Assembly: GCF_037975245.1 (NCBI RefSeq)
Contig: NC_092562.1
Coordinates: 22,621,554-22,685,553 of the forward strand
Direction: 5' to 3'
Origin: Apostichopus japonicus
Taxonomy: Eukaryota; Echinodermata; Holothuroidea; Aspidochirotida; Stichopodidae
DNA: 64,000 bases
The position numbers were made by a program, and so were the translations under genes. Shown here in pieces: positions 1-52,108 of the stretch; position 1 is the first letter of the stretch, and each line of letters starts with the position of its first letter. The notes under the pieces were generated by a model, which saw only the letters and a program-made list of their open reading frames with translations, was not told the origin of the DNA and made no database searches.

Positions 1-1904
1 CCATTCCGACTTGCGGTGACTGTCAATGATAATATTGACGTAGTAGTATAGCTCCAACACATGTGTATGCAATGAGTATCACTCAACCAAGATTGAGTGG
101 AATTATACAGTTACAGTCTCGTGTTGCTTGCTTAATTTATTGGGAAAGATATTCCTCATATACCTCCACGTCCTCGCCCTACCCACCAGCACAATGACAC
201 ACGAACACAATGTGGATGTCTTAAGAGCAAAGTCATTTATTGTTATGCCTGATGCATATGCTTTCTTTATGCCTATAAGTGACATATAATGAACATAATT
301 GCAAATATAAGTCTTCGACGTTTAGAAAGCTCTTCCAAAATTGGGCCTTGCTCTAAGTTACCTATACCTGTTAATAACTACTAAAATCGGATCGATCAAA
401 ACATGCGATAAGCATGGCCATTCGGAGAGTATTCCGAAATGGCTGGTACAGGGCTGGGTCGCTGGGAAACAGGGTCTCACCAGTTGAGTAACTTCAAACC
501 TCATAGTAACCCGGCTGCTACACCAGCTGAAAGGTTATACAGTATTATGGTAGTCACTATTGCAAAACACAAACACGAAAATGAGGTTCGTGAACAAGAC
601 GATGACCATCACCAAAATTGTAAACATGAAAATGTACACAAACGAAACCATGACATCACAATGCATTTACCACCATGAACAACATCACCAAAACGACCCC
701 AAAACCACTAAAAAATACACAAATACGAATGGGAACAGATTGTGCATGACAAGATCATGTTCAAAAGCAAAAGTGCGAACACACACAAATGCGAACACAC
801 ACAGACACCAAAACTATTTTTCATAACCGAGACCACTATAAAGAAAAACAAACGCGAACAAGAACAAGAACCGATGACGATCTCCGGGACTGTAGACAAT
901 GTTGTTAGCGGAAGCACATTTCTTGGTAGAAGTAACTTTTGTTGCCACGATTTTTTCATTGACGATACTTACACTTAGATATATACTTTCTTCTAATGCG
1001 TTGAGGTTAGGACTAAAGCTATATATTATCATGAAGTGATATTATACCATATTCAAGTTCATATCAAAATCCTGCAAGGTCTTTAATCCAAGTTTGCACT
1101 TTTGACCTTCAAGTTTTCCCCCGTTAATTGCCACGGTGTCCAAATAAGAAAAAATACATTAATAATTACTGGGTCCATTTCCGACGGTCTAGTTTAGGAG
1201 CCCGTATTTTCAGACAAAGAAAAACATAACTAATACTTATGACCGCGTGTTGCTTTTTTTTCTCACTCATGATTGGTTTAGTCATTGATAAATTTGCTGA
1301 ATGTTATTGATGTTCCGAAGTAGATAATATTGAACCAACCATGGATCAGATGCCCCATAACGCGAGACTTTTCAACTTCTGCGTAGTTATTATATAGGAA
1401 AATTAGTTCTAGAAAGGAATCACCCAGTACGCACGATCAGTAGTTTATGACCAAATAATTTACACCTATTTAATGTTTCCAATCAATATCTTGAGGTAAT
1501 TTAACTCCGTTTAATTGAACTATTAATTGTCCCAAAGAGGATAATTCAACAGAACGTTTGAATAATTTATTTGAGTGGAGTTTTTTTGGAGCTAGGCTTT
1601 CGAATAAACTATCAAATAATTTTCCCCGGGGACAACGATAGTACCATCCCTACCGAGCTACCGGCGATATTTACCACATTACAATATAACCATTCTGCGT
1701 TTTCAACAACAGGCCAACAACGTACTCCCTTTTGTTTTGTTTACTTTTTCTTGTAAACACAATGGGGGTGTTTTATATAAAAACCTACACGTAGGACAAA
1801 TTTTTTTACATATTTAAGACATTGAGACAATGGTCTTCCTATATTTCAGCCTGATGTGGTACATGATGTTAATATAGAATTTCTTGTGTCTGTGTCATTA
1901 ACAG
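1..1904. other. Upstream region, no gene recognised
   Basis: No coding exon could be supported here. About 545 to 830 is a T-poor stretch rich in A and C, with short open frames in several frames that look compositional. The missing first coding exon of the downstream fucosyltransferase should lie here or further left, but I could not find a start codon followed by a plausible donor. A good acceptor-like site ends at 1849 and another at 1904. Confidence 0.4.
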
Positions 1905-2271
1905 GTTCTGCTCTTTCAACGAGGACGAAAAGTTTTGTTGTTGTAGTTTTATGCAGTTCCATGATATGCTATCTTGCAACGAAGAGCGAACGATCCCTTA
2001 ATTTTATGGACGCAGCGAAACGAATAAAGTACCATAGAATACCAATCGTCAACGGAACTCAAACCTTTCGAGCCCCTCTTCTTCCTAATTGTTCAAAGCA
2101 AATCCAGTACTGGGGAGGGCCAACATTTAATCTACGGGATGGTAAATACTACTGTCCAGACATCAATTGCTCTGTATCCTTCACATCTCAGCGAAGCTTT
2201 TCTGTCTCGAAGAAGAGTCACGTGATTATACTTCATCATCTTGGAAATTGGAATATTTTAGATTTCAAAAG
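1905..2271 (+). CDS. Alpha-1,3-fucosyltransferase-like, internal exon 1 (membrane anchor and stem)
   Basis: This exon gives the N-terminal part of a GT10-family fucosyltransferase, a type II Golgi membrane enzyme that transfers fucose from GDP-fucose to N-acetylglucosamine-containing glycans. A short basic stretch (TRTK) precedes a hydrophobic anchor (SFVVVVLCSSMICYLA), then a stem and the start of the catalytic region. The exon ends in phase 2 at 2271 before GTTTGG and joins in frame to the exon at 2884. No in-frame ATG lies before the anchor; the first one (1961) would cut the anchor in two. The start is therefore probably a splice acceptor. I chose the AG at 1903-1904 after a T-rich tract; the AG at 1848-1849 is an alternative that also stays open. 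Confidence 0.7.
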
Positions 2272-2883
2272 GTTTGGAAATATTTAGTTGCCCTTTATTC
2301 ATTGAATGTGAAAATTACACATTTACACATTTCTTAGTCACTGGGTTACTTGGCTTTTTATTACAGTTTGGAAAATTGCATCGTTGCACAAAGTACTGTA
2401 TTTCCGACTAGATTATGACATTGATGTGGTTACTTATTACTTCATTGGTATGTTATATGTTATCTATAGTAGTCATGTGAGTGTTCGTTGAACTGTGTCA
2501 TCTGCCATGTTCCTTCTTAAAACTTGTAGTAAAAAAGGCTTTTTTCGGAACTTTGTTCTGCTGCTGTCCTTAGACGTCGTAGAACAGGAATAGACATTCA
2601 AATGATCAGTGTTGGGAATCATGTCCCTTTTCTGTTCTTCGCGATGTCACACACTCAGTGTACTATTCTACGTTTCGGGGTATAAGTAAAGTAATATAGC
2701 ATTAAGACAAAGATACCCTTGAGTTATTGATTAAGGACGATACTTCAGTGCATTTCGAAGTAGTTACTTGTATATAGTTCTAATACAAACACAATAGTTG
2801 AAAACAATATCTACCTTCGATACTACAGTATGTCCTTCAATATTTGTACAAAGTTAACAGTCTTTTCCCACTCTTTTAAACAG
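2272..2883 (+). other. Intron of the fucosyltransferase-like gene
   Basis: The intron of 612 bases runs from a GT at 2272 to a CAG at 2881-2883. Splicing joins AG to G and restores an arginine codon, giving a continuous frame into the ESPP segment expected of GT10 enzymes. Nothing else was recognised inside. Confidence 0.75.
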
Positions 2884-3643
2884 GGCTCGTTCTACTGGTC
2901 AGATACTCGCTTACATGACACGTGAAAGTCCACCACTGAGTTTTAGATCAAAGGACCTCAGTGCTTTTGATTGGACCATAACATATCGCTCTTCGTCTGA
3001 TTTTCCAATTCCATACGGTGTTCTGAAGAAGTCAAAAAGTACTTTTGGACCAAACAAAAATTGGGCTGAAGGTAAAACCAAACTCGCCGCTTGGTTCGGT
3101 TCCAATTGCGACCGCATGTCTTGGCCAAGAACTACATTTGTCAAAAACCTAAGTCAATTTATTAACATTGACATGTTTGGTAAGTGTGGGAACTTAGTCT
3201 GTAGTGATAGGACTTGCTTGAAGAAAATCTCTGATTACAAATTTTATCTTGCTTTGGAAAATCATTTATGTGGCGACTATATCACAGAAAAGATGTGGAG
3301 AAACGCCTTTCAGAATGATGCGATACCGGTGGTGTACGGTGCTACAAAAAGTGATTACGAGAAAGTTGCACCAAAGAATTCATTTATTCATGTTAATGAT
3401 TTTCTTAATATGTCATCACTTGCTTCATATCTGAAAGTTCTGGACGTTAACGATACTTTGTATAACTCATTCTTCGAGTGGAGAAATGAATCGGATGTAG
3501 AATGGATGCATGAGGGTGAAGTCATTACTGCGGACACATTGTGTTCGATGGTGAAAAAATTGGTAACTGAGTCTTCATCGGCAAAAGACACTACATCATG
3601 GTTAAACTCATGCTTTAAAGCGCCTTTGCCTAGACCAGTATAA
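2884..3643 (+). CDS. Alpha-1,3-fucosyltransferase-like, catalytic exon (last exon)
   Basis: This exon codes for about 252 residues up to a TAA at 3641-3643 and holds almost the whole GT10 catalytic domain. Visible family motifs in order are RSTGQ...ESPP, FDWTITYR, a PYG turn, MFGKCG, and the strongest signature YKFYLALENHLCGDYITEK followed by MWRNA and PVVYG. These make up the GDP-fucose-binding region of alpha-1,3/4-fucosyltransferases. SFIHVNDF and the closing FFEWR segment are also family-typical. With the upstream exon the product is about 375 residues, normal for the family. Acceptor specificity cannot be read from sequence. A possible polyadenylation signal AATAAA lies at 4131-4136. Confidence 0.88.
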
Positions 3644-6600
3644 TTGGATTCAGCTTAAATCGAAGGTGCCGAGGGGAGGGGGTGGCAATTATTTTTGCTA
3701 ATGAGACACATAATAAGACAATGATTAAATTTCATACTTAACATAATGAACATCACAACAAGTACAAAGAGACGATCGAAGGAAACGCTTTTATTTAAAT
3801 GTATTAGTATTGTAGTGCGCATGCGCGCCACAATATTGGGATTAATAGCCCGCTACACCATCTACATGACTGGGTGGGGAATGTCAGCTGAACATACGCT
3901 CTTCATAGCAATCTCAAATTCAATGGTTGGCTACGCAGGAAAAAATCAAGACTCAGATTTGCAAAGAATTGTGGCGGCGAACAGTTATTTCTGCACATGT
4001 AAATATAATAGATCTCTTTGAGTAACAAACTCCCTCAAAACAATACGTACAATTCTCTAGTTTTGTTCGTTATTCTCGAATTGAGCAAGAGAGATAACAT
4101 TTGAACTGATTTCAGTTAACCACATCCTGCAATAAAGTTGCAAGCAACAAATGTTAAGCGTATTTTTCCGTAACGACTCGGCGTTATCTGTACTACTTCA
4201 GCTCTTGCAACATAGGCACTTGTAACGTTATTATTGTGGCAAGTGGCATCATATACTATGGCTGTGTATGGTATATGTTACGTGTTTTGGAAAATGATAA
4301 ACCAGGGCCAGGAAATCGACCAAGCAGTTTTTAATAGACCGGAGGGTGTTACATTTGCAATGACTATAGACCAGCACGTTTTCGTTAGATTAATCGTCCA
4401 TTAGGCATTCATTGCAAACCTCCGTATGTTCGCAAAATTTCGCTCACTAGGCGACGATAAAGTTACGTTAACATGTTGTTCAATTTGACCAATCAGTGTC
4501 CATGGTTCTGTGTATTCTCTGTCATGTCCGAAACAAGAGTGACTCGTGATTGGCAGTTTGGTTGTGATGGTTTTAGTCATCATTTCTTTGTTTATATTAC
4601 AGGCAAGTGATTTCTAGCTACTAGTATACTGTTTATAAACATTACACAATACAGCCTAGCTTTGGTCAACGTTTAAGGACCAAACGCCGAACTGGCTTAT
4701 TCGTGACCGAAATAACTTCAAAATGGTTGCAGTAACAAAGACCCATCAATTGAGTAACTTTGACCTTCACCACGCACTTCAGTTACACGTCTTTGTATAT
4801 ACGAATACAATTGTTCTAGTTTTATATATATATATTTAAGCATTTGTCAACTTCCATATTGAAATAACAATAAACATATAACATAACCTGATTGCTCATC
4901 AACAAAATAGAGGATTAAATAGTTTTCAATCTTCCAAATCAACATAGAAACACATTCTTAAAATAAGCATAAACTACGTATATGATATTTACAATTTAAT
5001 CAAATGGCTTGCATTCGCAATCGATAAAGCCTTAATTACCTACAGATTTCGCCATCTATAAATTATTTCAGTACAATGAAAGTTTAATTGTCTACGTCTT
5101 AGGGATGGTCGTCAACGTTATTTGACAAATAGAAATAGTATAAATATATGATGTGTATAGGTTTAATAGAAATGTAACGTCTTTGAAGGAAATTCGGATC
5201 ACCTTTGTCAAGGTTTTGTTTTACTAATGCATGTCTGCTCCTATATAAATGGTTATATATATATTGTTTAAAATGGTCTTTTCTGGTGTTAACTTTTTCG
5301 AGCCGGCCTTTGTTTAAAAGGACGTCATATTTTGTTGTGCTCTTACCAAGATTTACTTATCTTCACTCCATTTTAATGATTAATTTATTTGTGCAAACAT
5401 TTTCGTAATGTAAGACTTTTTAAAGCTGGACTCAGATATTACAGTTCAGAAATCCGAAAGCCTGAAATATTTTCTAACATTCAGTTAATTACTATTGAAT
5501 ACACAACTTAGAAGAAAAAAATTATTTCCTCTTTTAGTGTATACTGATCATTTTCATACCACGTGGTACCCGTGATTTACTTTTTCAAACCTTTTATACT
5601 CTCACGTCCACAAGGAATTATTCTTTTTTTTTTTTTATTCTTCTTTTGATAGACGTTGTTTTTGATATTTGTTTTTGCTTGTCCATTGCCTCAAGTAACA
5701 TCAATCTGTGAATTACCTGACATGTTCTTCTGAGAATCAATTAATGATTATATGATATTAAGTTTTTGAATTTGATCATCCAATCACAGTACAGTCTAAT
5801 TGGTTTGGTTTCGAAATTTGCTTTCTTATATAATTCCAAAAAGACCAAAACTAGGATAGGTAATTAGATCATGAAATAATACACTAATCTTGTGGATAGT
5901 TGTTTCATAATTTCCTTAAGACACTTTCAAACATTCACATTCCATTTCTCAACCATATCACTTAAACACGAAACATATACGTCGTTCTGTAAAGTTAACT
6001 AAATGAAGTATAAAAAATGGAAAGGTGAGGCAAAAATGACCAAGTCGCTTATAACTTTCGTTAACTTTCCTTAATTGTTATATGTAAATCATTCACTAAA
6101 TAAGTACCTATACTTTTACCGGCTTTGATGTTATTCATCTGTTTATTTACCTTTTGGTGTATGTTGGTAACGTCTAGCAATCATGGTTTAAAGCTAACTA
6201 ATGCTAGCTATTACAGAACATATCAAATTCACAAGACACTGGTAACATATTAACATCATATATGGAACATTGAAGAACACTGCAATTACACATTGATTAT
6301 TACATGACACAAATATAGTTCAATCGTTGCGATAAAGTATAACATAACGTATACTATCTAAGTTAGACATGTTTGTGGTTACAATAATTGTTTATCGTTT
6401 ACATCCAATACAGAATACTTTGTGGTTCACAATTGTCTGTGTGGGATTAATTGATCACATGACCTTCATGTTGCATAATCAAAAATATATATTATTCTGT
6501 CTTAGTATTTTAATGTTCCTCAGATGTAACAAATATGTGGGCCAAACGCACACTCTCAACCCCACTCCCCTCCCCCCCCCCCAAGAAAAAGACTAAACAA

Positions 6601-7120
6601 CACTCCTTTACTTATGATAAGCTTATGATGGTAAAGAGTTACCAGTTAAGTATAACAAACTAACATATACCTATGAAATTAAAAATTATAATTCCATTAC
6701 TTCATTAAAGTAAGTAGGGTTGTAATACCACTTTATAAATCCTTACTCGCAATTTAATTCTCTCGTTTTTACTTTTGTACAGTCAGCCATGAATAGGTTG
6801 CTACAATAATATCCGTTTGACCTTTCTTTGCCTCCTTTACCTTTATGTAGAGTATGAACTGATAGTACGGAACGCGAAATGCGAAAGCACATATTGCTGA
6901 ATAAACGGTTATTGACACCAAACATCATATCATTGTATTCTTTTACTCTGCTGAACCAATGTTTTTGTCAAAGTAATATCAGAAAGTTCTATATAAACAT
7001 GAGAGGCATGAGAGCAACAGTGTCGTGTAAAACAGCAACACTGAGTTACGTAACAGTTCACATTTCTCAGAAATGGTGTTCTTCTTCCACTCCTATACTC
7101 TTGGCGTTCCATGTAATAAT
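3644..7120. other. AT-rich intergenic stretch between two genes
   Basis: This stretch holds the 3' flanks of the plus-strand fucosyltransferase and the minus-strand receptor, which converge here. AATAAA at 4131-4136 may serve the former. A poly-C run sits near 6570-6582. A 91-codon ATG frame at 3746-4021 resembles nothing I know and was not called a gene. No RNA gene or mobile element was recognised. Confidence 0.5.
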
Positions 7121-47377
<40,257 letters not shown>

Positions 47378-48394
47378 TTTTTATAAAGTTTTGAGACCTT
47401 CCGAAGTTGAGATTACAGATACCAAATTTCCCTGTATAACATTTTGCGGTGGGATGAAAGACCATGCTATCCAGTCCAGTTCTTGTGATGACGAAAACAG
47501 CAGATGGTTTGTTTGTTGTTGCTAAAACACTCCTACACGAAAATATATTTACAACTGGTAGAGAGATTGAAACAGTTCAAAACCTATCAAGACCCTCGGA
47601 AAATCTTTGAAGAGTAATCTGTTTCAAGAACGGCAATTATATCGCGTTCCATACGATGAAGGCCGAAGGAAATCACACCCCCATGTCCGCAAATGTGAGC
47701 GCTGTCAAGGGATTATGAAGGGAAGATTCCGCAGATTCTAATAGTGTATGCCTTTAATAGATAAGTCACAGTCATACAGTATAGAGATGTATGGCTCTGA
47801 CGTATATTATAAGTGCATTAAAAAAGAGGGCGTATACTTCATTTTAAATTGATAGAGCAGTTAGGTTATAATAAGTAGCAATAAATTAAAGATGATATTG
47901 GCATGGTTCAAAGTTATAGCATAACAGCTAAGAGCTATAAATTAAACCACTGATGGTTTACAAGTCCTGTGGATTGAATGTGATGTCAGTCATTTTAGAA
48001 TGCCTTGGTGAAATGCAGACACATCACAGCTCGAATATAATCCGGGCCCTCCTGGGTTTTTAAAGAAGAAAAAAGGTAATTAGCTTATAGGGCTAGTCAA
48101 ATTAAGGATCGGTCTGGCGCTAAAAATAGCCCTAGACGTTTTCACTACCGATTCCATGAATTATCTTATTATTGTGACAATTAGAAATAGCTCGAGACCG
48201 TGATTGAAATTGCTCCAGAGATGCCCAACAAAATTTGGAAGGCTTTTTCTGCAGGTTGGGGGGGGGGTAAGGGGGACTCAATATGAGCAAACATGTTAAA
48301 AACCTGAGGCACAATTGGCTGGAATACAACGCTGCTATACCAAAACGTTGTTCTCCGAGCTGAAAAGCATGGTATGGATATTTACATTTGGTCC

Positions 48395-48749
48395 AAGGCA
48401 TTGAAGACTGGTCCCAAACAGCGTGCCGCCATCTTTATAAAGTTAACTTTCCGTTGCTTGCAAGTGAAGTTTTTCTCTTGTCGCTACAAAATGCAGACAG
48501 TAATGAAATGTGATACCTTCTTATCTGTAGCTGGACCTGAGATGTCCATCGCTGTATCGTTTGTGGGTATTGACCGCAGCTGTATGTACTGACTGTACAC
48601 TAGTGTCTAATTACCGACGGTAGCAATCTGTGTGTGTATTTTCTGGGATCGATGGTGGTGTCTAACACTTCTGTTACACCTCATTCGAAACTAGGTCAGA
48701 TTACCGGCATTAGACGTTTCTTTTTGCGCGAGTCTTCACTCCCTTTAAA
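48395..48749. mobile_element. MITE family copy 2
   Basis: The copy starts AAGGCATTGAAGACTGG and ends CTTCACTCCCTTTAAA. It shares with copy 1 long exact blocks such as CTAATTACCGACGGTAGCAA and TTTTCTGGGATCGATGGTGG. Confidence 0.78.
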
Positions 48750-50290
48750 CTGTCATGGTATGGCGGGAAGCGTAATCTTGGGTGGAAATTTCTATCGTTG
48801 ATCTGGATACGTCGAGATTTATCCACTCGAGTGGCAGAGAATTAAGGACCAGCCCCTGGACCAGGCATCTTAATAATTACTTGGTGGTATGAAGGAGTGT
48901 AGACTATCTAAAAACAAGGGACAAAATGAGGAAATATAAGAAAATTGTTATCAGAACTTTAAGCAGGCTCAGATTTGGGGTCCATTACTGATGACCCTTA
49001 CAGGGATATTCAGGTGGCTGAAGTTGAATCTCTTTTGCCAAAAAAAAAAACGCTGGGAATTTTCTGCAAGGTTGAGATCAAAACCACATCTTCACAGTTT
49101 CTTGTATCGGAAATTGTTTCCTCGGTATACCGGTGATAAATATATAATATTGCCACCAAAACTATACAGCAACAGAGAGGCATTTTTACCTTTGACTTTG
49201 ACTTTTGACAAAGTTGAATAATGAATAGTAAGAAGAGGATTCAGGATTAGAAGGGCATGGTTATCCTATGTAGGATATGGAAACATCCTCCCCAAGACAC
49301 AAAGAAAGGATAACATTTTAGACATTTAAATGATGTAAAAATATGTCATGTTTGAGGTTGAAAAGAAGTGGATACCCCCCCCCCCCACCCACCCCACATT
49401 CCACACACTATATCAATCCGACCCTGTAGATAAGAAGGGAAGATGAGTCAATCTCCAGGATTTGGAAGAGTCTTTGAATTCTCATCACACAGACAAACGA
49501 ACTCTGAAGTGCATAGCAGAGAGAGGCCTACGGTACCAAACTATGAAACTGACATTGATATTAACGATCACGTATTTTTGATACTCATGTGAGGAAAACT
49601 TCAATACACGGTTTCACCTATTGTAGCGAAATTCTACAGTACTTGAAGCAGTTCAGAAGAGAAATATTCTACATGTAAACTTTATAACAAATGCAAGAAA
49701 CGTGAAATGTGAAATATCACAAATAACCATTTGTTACGCGCCACAGAATAAGTTAAATTACCCGTGACAGAAAGCACCTGCCAAATTGTAGACTTTTAAA
49801 GTTGCAGTCGAAGATGTAAAACTGAACCGTTAGAACCTTCTTTTTGGATGTAAAATTATTCAAGAAATATTTACAACCGGAATTTAAGTATAATCAAATA
49901 AAGAAGAGCCCCCCCCCCCCACCCACGTGAGCATTGGGATAATGGGATCAATATATGGGAACTGGAAGTAAGGCCTTGTCCCTACGTTAAATGGTATATA
50001 TATATATATATTGTATCGGTGTCGTATTAATAGTCTCGATATGTATCTTAATTTCACAGGAGAACCAGCTGCAACTATCGTCTTGTGCCCCCCCCCCCCC
50101 CCGCCTATTTGCATCCCTCACCATACTTAAATACTTGGGGGCGTCAAAGTAATTAATGACCCAGTGTCCACTTGAAACGTCAGTCCCTGTACATGCAAAT
50201 TCAATGTTGCCAATGTGTGTGACATAGTGAAACAATTTTATGTTGAAATTGTCAACCTCACTATGCGAGTTTCATATACATATATATATA

Positions 50291-50348
50291 TCGAATCCCG
50301 GATCTTGTGTCACAGACCGAAGTCCGTACCACTCGACCACAGTGATTC
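50291..50348 (-). repeat. tRNA-like SINE head
   Basis: Read on the minus strand, ACTGTGGTCGAGTGGTACGG resembles a tRNA D-arm with RNA polymerase III A box, and GGGATTCGA resembles the B box, at near-tRNA spacing. The acceptor stem is missing and a TA run follows, so it is a degraded SINE or tRNA relic, not a working tRNA. Confidence 0.4.
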
Positions 50349-51766
50349 TACTGGTGTTGTGAATGCGTATAAACTGGCTTTGCGTAACTGTCAATAAGGG
50401 CGTATTACCCAAGTGTTATGATTGTACAGAGTGCACCCCTGGTGCTTTGAATCTGACAATGTACACAGAAAACCACTCTTCAAAGGCAAGCCAAGCCGTA
50501 AATAAGAAATGAATGTTTAGCAAGTGGTATGACAGATATATAGTAAATAAATAAAGACCAACACACCAGAAAAAATTCCACTTCACGACCCTATTTAGGC
50601 TATAGCCTACGGCACCTACTAACTTGTATAGTACAAGTTCCTGTCGATGATAAATGGTTGTAGGTCTACTGACTGACGCATTGACATTACTTGAAAATAT
50701 TGGTTCTTTGTAAGTTGCGAATGATCGCACCACTTCATGCACATTTATGGCATATCTGCATGCAGACCCTCCCTTCACAATCATGTAAACCTCTTGACCC
50801 TAAGTTTATGCTAGTTCGTGGTTACTGTGAACAATCATTCATCCACCAGCACTCTATTATATAGCGTCAAGCTCATACAGCTTTGCCTTGGAATCACACA
50901 CGCACACATTGTTATTATGTTGAGCTCTCTGTAAAGGAGGAACTTTTTGAAGCTAGTTGGTGAGCACGTTGTGAACGTATTTTGCTCTCAGTCGATTGTT
51001 TCTAGCATTATATGTTTACACATTTTAATGGTTGTGGTAGGATCGGATTTCTGCCGAACTTCAGGAAGTAAAGTGCGTACCTTGCAACTAAATGTTTCTA
51101 GCATTGTTATGTACGACACAGGTGAGCTAAAATATCTTTTCAGTAGCACTATTTCTCTTTCGTCAGAATGCAGCTCTCACCTACAAAAAATCAAATAGGA
51201 TATGGACTACAGTCACCCAAGGAAATCATATCAGTTGAAAAGTCAAGAAATCCAAAAGGGGTAATTTTTTAGGTTGGTCTTGGTTACAGTAGCAGTCATA
51301 CTCTTGTTCTTGTGATATTTATTGCAGATTTTTGTGACAATATAGTCGGCAGTATTTCAACTTGTTATAGAGTCCAAACAATATGTTACTTTCCTTTAGA
51401 ATGATGATCGAGTTGAAGAGAACCGTTTGTAATCTTTACACCGACAAAAGCCTCATTCAAGTCATTAGGACAAAACGATCATACTTTTGTTGATTACCAA
51501 GGCTCCATGCAGTTCGCCATGTTGAGAATACTCAGGGGCTACAAATAGTTTTCGTCAGTTTCTCTAATAGGGGTCCGCATTCCCTGTAATGGCCATCTTA
51601 TATTCTACAACTATACATACAAAGTTCACATGCAATTTCAGGCCTATCACTTTAACTGCCTGGCGTCACATTTATATAAATACTTGATAGGCCTATGCAG
51701 TGATATTTTAGTTTCAGTTTGTTTAATCTGAAACATAAATGTACAGTACGTTCTTATACGGATAAC

Positions 51767-52108
51767 TACTGAAGCGTAGAAGAGACATGTTGATTGACAT
51801 TTTGATGAAATGCAACAACTTCTCAATATGACAAGAAGTTGAAAATTAACGTTTCTTGACGAAATCATACCAAATCGTCAAAATGTCAATTATAAGTGTA
51901 TTTTTCACATTGATGAGTTGGTATGATGTATTCAATACGTCAATTTTCAGATTTTTGCCATTTTGAAGAGTTAATGTATCACGCCAAAATGATGTTTATC
52001 ATTTTGATGGTCGGCAATATGTCACTGAACTTTCAGGTTCTTGTCATTTTGACGAATTGTTGCATCTCATCAAAACGTCAATTGACATGTCTCTTCTTCA
52101 CTTCCGTA
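51767..52108. mobile_element. Long-TIR non-autonomous DNA element
   Basis: Arms of about 75 bases are inverted copies with scattered mismatches, including AGAAGAGACATGT and ATGCAACAA. GATAAC stands directly outside both ends (51761-51766 and 52109-52114). The 342-base element has no transposase frame. The superfamily is unclear. Confidence 0.7.

Noticed and set aside
3746-4021. 91-codon ATG frame after the fucosyltransferase
   Set aside because: No family resemblance, no splice or codon pattern that supports coding, and it lies in the likely 3' flank.
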